Shown: positions 35,441 through 47,741, counted from the first letter of the stretch. The stretch: 64,000 nucleotides of DNA from Entomortierella parvispora (GCA_963573315.1 OY752148.1:859263-923262), one strand, 5' to 3'. The notes: generated from the letters alone by a model not told the origin. Numbers and translations: made by a program.

Positions 35441-38400
35441 ATGTGCAGGACGTGTTAAATTGGAGAAGGATAATGGGCTCGAACTCAAAACAAACAAATC
35501 AAGGGGTTCTTTCTTGGATCCACGTTTGCACTTGATGGATCAGTAGGGGGCGGAGACGCACAGGTTGAAACGGATCAGGCAGGGAGAAGGAAGTAAGTCG
35601 CGCGGATTGCAGAGGCAAGGGTAAAGAGACCGATGACTTTCAGGGGCGTGATGGAGGGGCAAGAGGCTAGGAAGGAAGACAGAGAGACAAAGGAGACGGA
35701 GAGAGGAAGCAGAGAGGGAGCAGCATGAGGACAAAGGACAAGGGATAAGAGGATCTGCGGGCAAAAAAAAAAGAAAAAAAAAAAGAGGTGCTGTTCTCCA
35801 AGGGGCGCGCCACAAAAACGGGCGACTCGTGGTAACGGTCTGGCCGTGCTGAAAGGCATATCTCCATCTTTTCTTCTCCATCTCTCTATTCCTTGTTTCC
35901 TCCTGTCCAGAAGGAGATAGAGAGAGACAGAGAGAGAAAGCGAGGAAGCGGACCAATAGGTAGACTCGGATCGTCCTGGACAACAGGCTCTACATCGACT
36001 GGCCGTCCCACAGTGAGAGGAAGTGAGATATAGGCCATTTGTCCGAACGACGGACCAGACTCAAGCTACAGGAGACATCTCTGCCAGGACGCTTAGTTCT
36101 CTTCCTCCTTGGAACAGGATGTCAAGCTGCAGCGAAGGTTGCGCCTCCAGCTCGTGATTGGCATCTCTGCATGTACAGCGAGGCTCGGGCAGAGGGAGTC
36201 TCAGTCTCGTTCCTTGGCCGTGCGTATGAACAAGAAGGGGGGAGAGGAGTGAGTGGGAGTTAATGAAACAAGCATTACCGTGGAAGAGGATGGAATCCAG
36301 GAGGATGGGGATGCAGATGAGGGATGGATGAGGAGAAAAGAGTGCGGGAAACTATACTTGAAACAAAAAAGGAAGCCCCCTCCACTCTCAGACCTCAGTC
36401 AGACGCAGATCTACACGTGATCTATATATCACGTGATGTTATCATCCAGATCCCGTGCCGGAAAATTAAGGGGTCCAGTCGCTGAGCATCTCCTGTCACG
36501 GTCGCGCGTCGCTTTTTTTTTTTTTTTTTTTCGTCTGACAGCAAAAAGGGAGAAAGAGAGACATCATCCATCATTGTATGTGTATCTGTGATCGACTCGA
36601 GGTGGTGGCTCAGTCATTAGGCACATCGCCCCCTGTTTCCCACGCATGTATGTAGACTGGAAAGCAAGGCATGGCACAAGCAGCTAAAAAAAGGGAGTGA
36701 CAATCGCTCTCTCGGCAAACACTCTTTCTTCCCTGCATCGCATTTTTGGCCAGTCTGTTACTGCAGCATACCACTGGGCCGCGTGTGATCCGCGAAACCG
36801 CGAATTGTCCCTCCCATCTCTTCTTTCCCCATCTATACCAAATAACCCCTTGGTTCTTTCCCTGAACAATTCCTTTTCTTCCTTTTCTTTCTGCTCTCCC
36901 CTTCTTGCCCCTCCACTCTTTCCCATCTCCTTCTCTCCCCCACTTAAGCTCAAGTGTGTCTCTCTTTAACACCGCGCCAATTGGTCCAGCATCTTTGGCT
37001 AATCTTCATTTTTCTTCCCCTTTGGCTTCTTCGATACGTCCCTACATGAGTTCATCGAGGCGAGTTTGCTCTCCCTCAAAGTACTGTACCGACACAGTAC
37101 TGTCGTCATTACCGCCAAGGCGCTGTTGTTTGTTTGTTTCTTGATTCGTTTGTTTGTCCCTCGCAGCACCGCTGGGAAGGGGAGAGGATCACCTCCGCTG
37201 GATTCTTTGATCTTCACGCCAATCCTTGTCATCGTCACTGCCCAGAACTACGATCAAAAAAATCTTGTGGTTGAAATGGCAAGATGAACACAAATAAATC
37301 CTGCGCCACCCCTTCTCCTTCTGCGCCTGTTTACTTGAAAATGGAGCCATGTCGACGTTCGATTCTAGTGACCATCTCGTTTTTTTACCACAAACACTTT
37401 CCTCTTTGTTTATTTCCTTGTCTCCTACCCTTTCCTGCCTGCTCCCTTGTCCAAACCTGACAAGGAACATGGTGCATACCGCAGGCCTAAATGCTTTGTT
37501 TGTTTCTATTTGTGTGGAATAATTTGAACTGCTGTTTGCGATCGCGCGCGCAACTTGAAGGTTCTTGCTAGCGTCTTCCGAGAGTTGTGCCAGAGTCGTC
37601 TCTTTCTCTCCTTCACACACATGCACACTCACAAACACAACACTCTCCCTCTCTCCCCCCTCTCCTTCTCTCCCTTCGAATCTATTTTCCCCACTAATCT
37701 TGGAGACAGCCTGAAGTTAATGGTTGGTGTGTTATTATCTCATTTTTCTTCTTCACCTTTCTATGTGCCATGACTTTCAGTGCTCTAACTAACAGTGCTC
37801 TAAGGGACAGTGCTAAGAAACAAAACAGTTTTGCGATAGTTCACCTGAATGAGAGTTGACTACTGATCCTGAGAATAACAATCATTATCTATTTGCTTTC
37901 AAAAGATCACATGCAGAGAACCAGCCCCCTGTGGGGAGGTTTGTTTTACCTGCATCCTCATCACATCCAAAGTGTTCAAGCATGCGCCTATCCCTTTGCC
38001 GCTATGCAATTTTCCTCTTCTTGGTCCTGATATTTCTTTAACTAACAATAAATTTTCGTTCTTTCGATTTTCATCCTCTGATCACAGAACGTCGTTCACT
38101 CCCTTGCACTCTCTTCCAGGTTATTGATTTGCATGACACGGACTCACATGACCCCCCTGTCTTGTCCTGGCCGCAACGGGTTACTAGCAGATATCGTCAA
38201 GTTATGGTATATGAAGCTGTGGATGGTCGTGATCTTCGAGGTGCACGGTGGACCGTGCGCTACTCCAACCTACATCAACCGCTGGCAATGAATGGATTGC
38301 CTTCGGACAGTATACTTTTTTTCATCCTTATCTTCCCAAGAGAATCCACGTTCTTTGCATATTTTGTTCCGCCTGGTGTTAATATTCCCTATCCATCAAG

Positions 38401-41400
38401 ACGCATACCACGGTGTCTTTAAATTGAATAACTCCATGGTGGCCCTTTATCATGACCACCTATTGGGTGCAGCGTCGTAACGCCTACAAAACGAGATCCC
38501 AATGGACTTATACTGCTGTGTCAGAGCGTTGTGAGAGACTGGAGATTGCAGAATGTGAGGGTGAAGGGGTGATGCGACTGAATGGAGGACAGGTGGTTCT
38601 CACCCTCACAGTAGTGATTACTGCACAGAGTCACTCTCCACTCTGCCTTTGCTGTCCTTTCTCCCCTCTCATTCAGCGTATGGCCGTACAACATCTTGTT
38701 CATAGAGTAATTGAGACAGGCTGGCCGGTCCTGCCAAATATCGCTTTCCCCTCTTCTCCTCGTCTTGCTGTTTCTCTTTCTCTTGTTCCTCCTTCCTCTC
38801 ACCACCATAGACAAGGAGAAGGCTATGTCTATAAGTATTCCTCTCGCCCTTGATAACGACTGATAAATGTCAAGGACCCCTTTTACTCACCATCCCTTCT
38901 GCACCATTGATTAGCTTCTCTGTGGAACCATACATAAACACAGTGAAGCAGATGCGTCCTCTTTCTCTGCTTCTTATCTTTCCCTCTCTTCTTGCCTTTT
39001 AATCTGTCGTCAAGTACCTACAGCCCTCTCAACTTTAGGTAAACCTAAGCGCGTTCAAGGATTACGGTAAAGACCAGTGTTCTCTCTCCGCACTCTCTCC
39101 GCACTTTCCCTATATTTTCAGCCTCACTATCGTTCGCAGTTTCTTTTACCCACTTTCCTGCTGATCAAACGCAGCCATATAAAGAGACTGCAGTCGACAG
39201 CCTGAGGGTTCATCCCCCACACATCTCTCCTTCCCACACATATACACACATGCGCGCACTCACTCACACACACACACACGCATATATATACACGCACAAC
39301 ACACAACCATCATGCATTCATGATCATTATGGCGTCCCCAGAACCCAGACCATTGTGCCTAGCAGCCAATCCTCCCCTACAGCCCTTTTTCCCACTCCAA
39401 AAAAAGGAACTCCTCACAGATTTGACTTTCATGTTGCCCCTTGTCTCATTGGTGCCCAATCATTTTGTTGCCACAGTATTATTATTTTGGGTGCTATTCT
39501 TCATTATCAATGTATCTTTCATTCCACGAATCGATCGCACCACAACTTTCCCAATTGACCAACAGCCAAGACGCTACAGCCTAAGATTCTCCAGTTTTCC
39601 TTCACTCTTCCAAACAATTTGACTGGGTAGAAATGAGGACCGGGGGGCGAGGTATTTGCTAGCACGCGGTGGAGAACGGGGAGAGGGGAGTAGGAGGTAA
39701 GGGAGAAAAAAAATTGAGGCGGTGTTGGTCACAGTTGTGTGGCTGACAATCACCCAAAAAAAAAGCCCTGCAGCGAATTGGGAGGAGTGAAGGGAGAGAA
39801 AAGGCGGTTTATTCGTTCATCTTTCCCTCTGCCTGTGATAAAGCGGCATGTGCAACAGCCCCGCCCTAGTGCTTGTCCTCTATCCGTTTGCCTCACAATC
39901 AATTCAATCGCTCCCGGAATGCCCTTGGGTGTAAAGGTTTTATCCGATCTCGGCCCCTGTGCCAACACGGAGGACCAGCAAAAATTGAGTTCGTGGTCGT
40001 TTTAGGCATGAATGCTTGCCGGATACGGAAATTGGCATCGGAGTTTGCCCAGCCAAGACTGGGTTGCACAAGGATGGGATGTTTTTTTTCTCTCTCTCTT
40101 TCCCTTGCCTTGACGACACACAGCCCTCAGATGGTTGACTTGCCCCGCGGAGCGCCCAGACGCACGCACACACACATGTGGGTGGAGAGTTAGTAAGATC
40201 GTCGCGGTTTCTTTCTTGTACTCACTCCAGTACTGTCCGCGTTTTCCCTCCAACTCAATCGAGCAAAAAAGCCTTGGTCTGGATTGTCTCTTGCTTCCCT
40301 CTGGGCTTTTCTCTTTTTCTCTCGGTCTCCCACTCCCTCCTATCCTCTAGAGAGTTTCCCTCGTTTCTGAGCTTGGGCTTGGGTTTGGGAACCTGGCGGA
40401 CGCGTTTCCCTCTTTGGGACAAATGAGTCGGAGAGAAAAAAAAAACATTTCATAAAAAAAATTATTCGAGGTGGGATACAAGGGCCTACAACCTGGTAAT
40501 AATTTCTGTAGTCTCTGGTGTCACCTCGGCGGCGACAGGGATGGTCTTTGCCCTCTCCAAGTCCATGTACTCCAAACCATGACACCGTCGCTGTATTTTT
40601 CCGCCCTCTTTTCTGTCCATCCCAAGTCTTGGCAAAAAACAAAAGGGCGCTTCCGTCGTTGTTATTGTTTTGATCTATGTTGTTGATGTCGATGGCGACG
40701 GGCCCTGCCGGGTTTCTTGCCGTGCTGTTTCGCTCAGTCTACTCTCTTAAAAAGACAAGGTTTTTGTATCTCATTCCCATGATCTACTCTTGCTCATCGT
40801 CCATATCGTTTCTTTCTCTCTTCTTTTCTCTGCGCCATTCTCTCTCTTTCTTTTCTCTATTTCTCTCAAACTCTTCCTCTTGATATTGCACTGTCTTGTT
40901 GGATCGTGTTCTGCAACCGCTCGTTCTTGTCGTTCAGATCGGCACCTGTCCTCGACTTGGTAAGAAAAGAGCAACGTTTCACCGTGTCTTTTTGGGATTC
41001 AGCCCACAGTGTGCTGTGCGCAGTAGCGTGTCTTGTGGTCTTGCTTCCAATGTATTCTTTCCTCTTCCCCAAGAGTTACCTTGGTTGTTGTGTGTTTGTT
41101 CGTTACTTCGTTCTGCTCCTCACGACCAGGAAAATAAGGGCGCACACATCCTTTTGTAGAGCCTTGTTACTCGTCTCCTTCGTTTTTTGTTGTTTGATAC
41201 CGCCTCCTGGACTTCAGACTACCCGGACAAGGATAAAAGGATGATGTGGCCAAAAAAAAAAAAAAAAAAAAAAAAGAAATCATGATCCCCTTCCTCACCC
41301 CACCCCTCTCCAGTGAGGAGTGGCCCCAGAGTGTTGCGCTCGTGTTCAATGGTGTCTTATTCAATAGTGCGAACAATTTCATTCTTTCACTTTCCGCCGC

Positions 41401-41816
41401 AAAAAAGGGAAAAAAAAAAGAGAACAGAAGGAACAGAAGGCGTTGTTCTACGCGTCTTTCTTGTGTTCCGATTGTTTGTTGCCGATCTTCACTGCTTACT
41501 TCGGATGTTCTCAATCCTTCCGTCGCTGGATCACTAACCCTGCTGCCTCTTCTCTCTCGTCCTCTTCTGACCACTGCTTCGCATGCATCTGTTTGCTCAA
41601 TCATATAACTCTTCCCCTTAGATCCTAATCCGCACAAGCGCCTCAACACCTGTCATCCGATCCCTTTGACACTCATCGGATCCACCGTCATCACACAGCG
41701 TCTTTCTCTCTTGTTGTTGTTTCGCTTCTCGCTCCTCCTTGACACTTTCCTTCCTATTCCGCGACAACAGCCTTACTGTACTTTTCCTACCACAATTTTT
41801 TTCTATTGTCTCTTGA
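35441..41816. other. 6.4-kb gene-poor region upstream of the Crz1-like gene
   Basis: No ORF in this stretch looks like a conserved protein, and none shows a splice pattern I could join. The plus strand is strongly pyrimidine-biased, with CTCT/TTCT stretches, T runs (36514-36532) and A runs (41251-41274), plus CA repeats near 39265-39282. It holds a CACGTG inverted repeat (36414-36435). The likely contents are the KH-gene promoter, an extended regulatory region or long 5' UTR of the factor at 41817, and possibly non-coding transcripts. Confidence 0.55.
36414..36435. promoter_or_regulatory. Inverted pair of CACGTG E-boxes
   Basis: CACGTGAT and ATCACGTG form perfect 8-base inverted arms around CTATAT. 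Each arm carries the CACGTG core bound by bHLH factors such as Cbf1, Pho4 or USF types. It lies about 970 bases upstream of the KH gene and 5.4 kb upstream of the Crz1-like gene. Confidence 0.45.
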
Positions 41817-44800
41817 ATGATGCACCCTCGCCAGGACCAATTACAGTTCCAGTCAATTCCCGTGCCCACTTCTTTGTCCTATCTTTCCCCTTCATCACCG
41901 CCACGGTCAATAGCCCACCTGGAAGACCCAAACCCCGGTACCGCACACAACAGCAACAACGCGACTGCTACAGCCCTCCCAACTACAGCGCCTTTTCCCT
42001 TGGAAATCTCTGATCCCGAACAACAACAACAACAACATCAACAGCAACAACACCACATGTTTCAATTGGAAGACCGTTCATACACACCCTTCGGTGCAGT
42101 GTATTCCCCCAATTTGCATCAACGTCAAGGGCAAGAAGCACAACATCGACAGTTGGCCGACTACGGTGGTCTGGGCAGCCCAGGTTCAGAATTGAGTCAT
42201 CTTTTGGACAGTGAGGTGATGATGATGCTGGTCAAACAAGAAGGGACCAAAGAATGCTTTTTTTCAAATCAGCTCTTGGACTCTTTTCAGCAACAGACAC
42301 CTCCCTCACAACTACAGCAATCACAGGGGCATCCGCCACAAAATGAAGAAAGGGATAGCGGCACCTCCAACACAGTTGCATCCTTGACTCATGGACAGCT
42401 CTGTCAACAGCATCTTGACCTCGGGTACAGCCGCTTGCAGCAACGGCAGCAATATGGCCTCGATGGCGAGGCCTGTTCCTTCGACAATCCACAGTTCCAT
42501 CACTACCGCGACTTCCAAACCCCGCCTCCACCGTCCGCCCTCTTCAGCGAGAACCCCTTCTGGGCCCCTTCGGCTGTTGCTACTGGTAACGCCACAACAA
42601 GCAAGAACCCAGCAGCCACACCAGTCGGGTCTCACCACCACCATCATCAATCTCTGTCCTCGCCATCGACACCGATGCACTCCCCACCCACGATACGACG
42701 TGGGTCCACCCCAGGCCCTACACGGCATGAAGGTGCGCTCAAGTTACGACGACGTGCTTCCAAGCCCAAGTTGACCAAGATCGCGGATGGTGTCACAGAG
42801 GCCATCACGATGTCTGCATCTGGGAGCAGCTTGTCATCGTCCGTGCCCGTCACCACAACCTTGTCGGTTTTGGGGGCATCGCCGTTAGCCCGATCGCGGT
42901 CTAATGTTTCGGCCATGGCCGCTGCCACCGCGGGAGCCCCGGTCTCTTCTCCCATCTCGGCCCTGTTTCGATCGACCTCGAACCTGTCATTGGCTTCGCC
43001 AAAGCCAAAGACCACGGGAGTAGCGGACTGGGGAGCAGCAAGCGCTTCACCGTTGAGGCGACAGAGCTTTTCAGGGTCATCTTCAGGTACTGCAACAACT
43101 GGGTCGGCAAGTATTGGCAGCAACAGTATGTCACTGTGGCAGACCGATCCGACTTTGGCCATGGAGGTCGTCATGGCAGAGGATCATGTACAGCAGCAGC
43201 AGCAACAGCAGATATTAACTCAACCAACGCCCTTGGCGGCCGATCTAGCCTCGTTGCTCTCTGCCAACGCTCAGTCATTGGGTTTCGATTCTACTCCGCA
43301 ACGGCAGCAACCGTCTTTGCCAGTCAATTGTCTTTCGCCCTCTCTGACACGTTCATCCGCAGCATCCTCGCCATCGATCTCCTCGCTCGCATCCTCGCCT
43401 GCTCACTCTCCGTCGCTCTCCAATCAGGTGACTGCCATGGGCCCGTTGTTGTCTTCTTCCTTACCCGCGTCCTTGTCTGCCATGGTGTTCCCAGCTGAAC
43501 TCGTTCAGCACCAGCACCTGCAGCAACGTCAATTGCCACATCATCACCATCCTTCGACCTCGACGTCTTCCCCGGCGGCCATTGGATCGCCCGTTACCTA
43601 CACGTTTGCGAACTCGGCCTCGATGCAGTCAGTCTCAGTGACGTTAAAGCCCATGGTCCTGCCCCCACTCTTGCCTTGTCCAATCTCACCCTGTCCGAAA
43701 TCATTCGCGCGCACTTGGAACCTCGAGACCCATCTGCGAACTGTCCACAACATCGTGAAAGGCCCTCCTGCTTCCGAGGACACGGTGGACGTCTCTGATG
43801 AGACAAAGACAACGACGATGACAGCGGCAGCGGGATCAACAGGAACGGCAGCGAGCACGGCTTTGACGAACGTGGATGAAAGTGGTGACGATGAAGGAGA
43901 ATCTACGGTTACACAAGCCGGGGTGTCGATATTATCCTCCCCAACAACCTCAAGCATGACCACAGCTTCCACTTCCTCATCGCCTCCTCCACCACCGCCC
44001 CCAAAGCCGTTTGGATGTCATCTCTGCTCAAGGGTCTTTTCACGTAAACATGATCTCCAGCGTCATATCCGGGTCCATACGGGTTCCAAACCCTATGTTT
44101 GTATGAACTGTCAAAAGGCCTTTGCGAGGACGGATGCTCTATGTCGTCATTACAAGGTCGAGGATAATTGCCGTCGACTGGCGGCCTTGTTGGATAAGCA
44201 GCATCAGCAACAGCAGCAGCAACAACAGCAACTACAGCAGCACCCACACCAACATCAACAACAGTACCAGTTCGAACAAGACCACCAAGACGCGTTCGCC
44301 ACTGCAATTGGGTTGGGTATGGGCATGGATGTGGATAATAGTAGGCTGATCGAGTCCCTCAACCTGAGGACCCTTTCTTCTCCACCAACCCCTGCAATGA
44401 CCACCACCCTGAGTGTAGATTCTTTAGACCTTCCGTCCTCTGCGTCAGCCTTTGTGGACAGGGTCGTGCCATCGAACCCTGAAGACTTTGCACTGTCGCG
44501 GTTGAGTCAACAGCAACTGTTTCAGCAACAGCAATTGAGACTGACCCTGAAGATGGAGGCTCGAGAGCTGCAGCGAGTTCATCAGCTCCACCAATCCCAT
44601 CAATTGCAAGTCCAAATGCAGCAGCAAGTCTTGCTTCAACAACAACGCCAGCAGCTGCAGGAGCAGCAGAGTCAACAGCAGCGCCAACTTCAGATGTTGC
44701 AACAACAGGAACAAAGCTTTTTGCTCTTGAATCACCCAACTTTGCAGCAGCAGCACCAACAACAACAACAACAACAACAACAGCTTCATCACCAGCTTCA

Positions 44801-44834
44801 ACATGGCTTGTTCTCAAACTCGCCACCATTGTAA
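41817..44834 (+). CDS. Glutamine-rich C2H2 zinc-finger transcription factor, Crz1-like
   Basis: 1,005 residues in one exon; the start is the first of two adjacent ATGs. Three fingers lie at about 43675-44180. The first is CPISPCPKSFARTWNLETHL-RTVH. After an acidic serine/threonine linker of about 90 residues come CHLCSRVFSRKHDLQRHIRVH and CMNCQKAFARTDALCRHYK. The final finger ends in VEDNC in place of the last histidine. The KAFAR-DAL-RHYK pattern with a terminal Cys is like the last finger of Crz1/Prz1, the calcineurin-activated factor for calcium and cell-wall stress. The serine/proline-rich centre could hold calcineurin docking sites, but I saw no clear PxIxIT. Long glutamine tracts flank the fingers on both sides. 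The linker between fingers 1 and 2 is unusual. AATAAA lies at 44898-44903. Assignment to Crz1 rests on finger motifs only. Confidence 0.8.
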   Translation: MMHPRQDQLQFQSIPVPTSLSYLSPSSPPRSIAHLEDPNPGTAHNSNNATATALPTTAPFPLEISDPEQQQQQHQQQQHHMFQLEDRSYTPFGAVYSPNLHQRQGQEAQHRQLADYGGLGSPGSELSHLLDSEVMMMLVKQEGTKECFFSNQLLDSFQQQTPPSQLQQSQGHPPQNEERDSGTSNTVASLTHGQLCQQHLDLGYSRLQQRQQYGLDGEACSFDNPQFHHYRDFQTPPPPSALFSENPFWAPSAVATGNATTSKNPAATPVGSHHHHHQSLSSPSTPMHSPPTIRRGSTPGPTRHEGALKLRRRASKPKLTKIADGVTEAITMSASGSSLSSSVPVTTTLSVLGASPLARSRSNVSAMAAATAGAPVSSPISALFRSTSNLSLASPKPKTTGVADWGAASASPLRRQSFSGSSSGTATTGSASIGSNSMSLWQTDPTLAMEVVMAEDHVQQQQQQQILTQPTPLAADLASLLSANAQSLGFDSTPQRQQPSLPVNCLSPSLTRSSAASSPSISSLASSPAHSPSLSNQVTAMGPLLSSSLPASLSAMVFPAELVQHQHLQQRQLPHHHHPSTSTSSPAAIGSPVTYTFANSASMQSVSVTLKPMVLPPLLPCPISPCPKSFARTWNLETHLRTVHNIVKGPPASEDTVDVSDETKTTTMTAAAGSTGTAASTALTNVDESGDDEGESTVTQAGVSILSSPTTSSMTTASTSSSPPPPPPPKPFGCHLCSRVFSRKHDLQRHIRVHTGSKPYVCMNCQKAFARTDALCRHYKVEDNCRRLAALLDKQHQQQQQQQQQLQQHPHQHQQQYQFEQDHQDAFATAIGLGMGMDVDNSRLIESLNLRTLSSPPTPAMTTTLSVDSLDLPSSASAFVDRVVPSNPEDFALSRLSQQQLFQQQQLRLTLKMEARELQRVHQLHQSHQLQVQMQQQVLLQQQRQQLQEQQSQQQRQLQMLQQQEQSFLLLNHPTLQQQHQQQQQQQQQLHHQLQHGLFSNSPPL

Positions 44835-44897
44835 ATAGTAGCCAGCAACTTTTGCTTCAATAGAATGTCTTTCCCCGCCCGCGTATTCCTATAAACT

Positions 44898-44903
44898 AAT
44901 AAA
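44898..44903 (+). terminator. AATAAA polyadenylation signal of the Crz1-like gene
   Basis: Canonical hexamer 64 bases after the stop codon. It lies only 40 bases from the stop of the convergent ligase gene, so the two 3' ends nearly overlap. Confidence 0.5.
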
Positions 44904-44942
44904 ACTCATTTGCTCATACACCAAAGGGGTTTATTACTTTAT

Positions 44943-47620
44943 TTACATTTGTCGCGGGCCTTTATCATAAATGGCCTTGACTGTTGGGAAGCGCAAACTC
45001 CATACTTCTTGAGACCCGTCTCGCGGACTCTCTGTCTTGCCATGCTGGTCCTTCACCATGGTCTCATTTGCACCAGAGTCAGAGTCCGCATTTGATCCTG
45101 TTGCCCCTTGTGTCAATGTCGTTGTTGGCGCCGCAGTTTGACTTTCTTCAAAGTACTGCACCGTGATGGTCTTTCCTATGAGTGATTTTGGGTCCTTCCC
45201 ATACCGGATCCGATCATCGATCGAAAACCCAGACCCGACTCGAACCCGGTTTCCACGGTGTCGGATCACCACATTGGTCATTATTTGATCGATCTCCCGA
45301 AAGACTCCTTGGATGGGCACTCGCATACTGCCCAGCATGACCTCTTCTACCACATACTCGGCGTCTTGAAATTGTTTGATTTTGAGTAGATTTCGACTTT
45401 TTAGCGCAAAAAAAAAAAAAAGGAGTGTAATTAGGACAACCTCCCGGGTGAAAAAAAAAAAGCAAGACGTGCATACCTTCGCTTTCCTTCATAGCCGACA
45501 TCCTTTCGCAACATGACGCCCTCCCAGCCAAGCTCCATCCCTCGAGACACCATCTCCTCTAGTTGCTTAAAAGACTTGAGTTCGGTCTGAGACAAAACTT
45601 GAATAAATTCCTGCACGTCCACGTCCATATCCAGTCCGAGAGTTGATTCAGTGATAAGTGGCAATGGACGAGAATAGCCGCCAGTAGAAAGGATCTCCTG
45701 GATCGGGAAAGCATTTAATGCGTTTGCGAGACCCCGAATTCGTTCCGAAAACCGTCGTGTCCCTCTCCGTGTCCGGAACTCATCCTCGGTTAAACAGTCA
45801 AACACGCAGAACATGGCCCTGTCGTGGCTCGAAGGCGGACCAGCGTCGATTGAGGTCGTAGCCATAGCAGCAGTGGCAGTAGCCGAAGCCAATCCAGATC
45901 CCATGATACCCGATCGAGATCGCGATCCACTCTTCTTATACTCAACTTCATCTTCATCCGTGCTTTTATCACCACTGTCATTGCCAAGATCTTGATCTTG
46001 ATCGTCTATAGCTCCACCTCCGGTTGGGAAGGTTATACCTGTTCGAGCGAAGCTGAACGCCTTTGAAAAGTTCTCAGTTCCCAGTTCAACTGCAGCTGTA
46101 ACATCGGCCGCGGTACTAGTGGCAGTGTTGCTTGACGAGACTCGTAAGCTAGATGGTGTTGACGGCGATGAAGAGGCCGGTGAGAAGACACAGATTTCTC
46201 CATCTAAAAAGATGGCATCTGGTAAACCAGATGGTTGCAACGAATTCGCGTCATGCCCAAGCGCCAGAGAAAAGAATTGGCCCAATGGATTGCGATCGTT
46301 TCTGCTGCTCTGTGATGATGCCTGGACCTGGACTCCTGTACCGTTTCCGGTCACGGGTAGTATCCTTCTCTGCTGAAGGGATGACCGAAAGACCTCCACA
46401 TTTCCTATATCCTTTCCTTTCCGGGACTTGACCTCGATGCCACCTGTCTCACGGTCGATCCTCACCAAGCAGCGGACTCCATCCAGTTTCCGTGAGGCAA
46501 ACCAAGGTGTTGTGGTTTCCGTTGAACTTTTTGAAAACAGATCCTCGCCATCACTGATTTTGCCGAGACTGTGGGCCAACGCCACATCGAACCCTGGTAA
46601 TAAGTGCGGCGGGAACATGCCCTGAAGTGTTCTAACACTGCAGCCCATCTTCAGGTTCTTGTCTAGAATCTTGAGTAACAGTTTGGATCTCGGGTCTTCA
46701 AATAGGGCTCGCATCCTTGCCACATGGCTGCTATCCCTCCCGAGCTTGCTGTTCCGAGTCAAGAATCGGTCCATGAACAAGATGACAGCATCCAAGGCCT
46801 TGTGACCAGAGACGGCTCTCGTCGAAAGTGCCAGCAAAAGACCCGAGAGGTGGTCGTATCCTTGACCTAACGCCAGCGTACGAGCCTCGGCATCTGTTGA
46901 TCCTTTCCTTTCCTGATATGCATTCGTCGAATTCGATTCCTCTTCGTCCCGCTGTTGCGCTCGAAGCAGCGCAAATTTGAAGAGATTGGACGATGAAACA
47001 TGAAAATTTCGATGAGGGTCATAGATCCAAGCCAGGAGCGGAGCCTGGTCTAAATGCTCACCAATGATGTCTCTTTTGACTGGAGGAGAATTGGTGGCCA
47101 AAAGCTTGTCGACCAGAGCTTGCAACCGGTCAAGTTCTTCGACTGGAGGCGCTGTCGAGTGCTTGTAATCGACGATTTCCGCTAATGAGAATGTTTTTGA
47201 TCGCTTAGATTTGGACTCTGAGGAAACCGCACCTCTATTCTTTCTTGTACTCTTGGGTTTTGATGCTGGAGTTACTGTCTCCGTGGCGGTTGGCGAACTG
47301 GTAGCGCGGTTTCCTTGATGCAGATCCTTCTTGATGTTGTTGGCTTTTCCCACTTTACCCTTGAGAGTCTGCCGTAGGTTTGTTGAGGAGCTGGAGTTGG
47401 TGGTAGGGGCAGCGGTGGAGACAGTGGCTGTATCTTCGCTAGCGTTTCTACCGTAAGCTTTTGTTGCTAGGGCGGATCGTTGTACGAGTGTAATCGGATT
47501 CCATGCAGGCGCGGAAATCGCAAGGATGCGTCCATGAGGCAGCTGTAGGGCAGTTGGATGACAGAGGCAAAGACATGAGACCCCTTGGCGAACCCCCTGG
47601 GAAGTGGTCCTTGAAAGCAT
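44943..47620 (-). CDS. ATP-dependent DNA ligase of the short, phage/bacterial-like type, possibly mitochondrial
   Basis: Exons on the minus strand: 47620-45477 and 45396-44943, giving 865 residues. The adenylation domain shows motif I ASRKLDGVRC (nucleophile Lys378), motif III FLDGEICVF, IIIa FCVFDCLTEDEF, IV WEGVMLRK and V NLLKIKQFQDAEYVV, the last directly after the intron. A C-terminal OB fold follows (VRVGSGFSIDDRIRYG, GKTITVQYFEE, LRFPTVKAIYD). A segment before motif I (KILDKNLKMGCSVRTLQGMFP) resembles phage T4-type ligases. There is no BRCT domain and no recognisable Lig1 or Lig4 DNA-binding region. A 90-residue poorly conserved insert sits between motifs III and IIIa. The N-terminus from 47620 is rich in arginine, serine and hydrophobics and poor in acids, suggesting a mitochondrial presequence. 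The frame stays open to an ATG at 47758, which lies inside the neighbouring transposon end. A splice acceptor-like TTTGCCAG near 47680 leaves the true start open. Confidence 0.8.
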
Positions 47621-47741
47621 GTCGGAGGATGCAAACTTGAGTGTTGTCCAATGGGTGCGACAGAAGAGATCACGAACGCGGGCTGGCAAACACGAAAAGA
47701 AATGAAGGAAAAAAGGATTGGAATATTTTATGAGTCCAATA

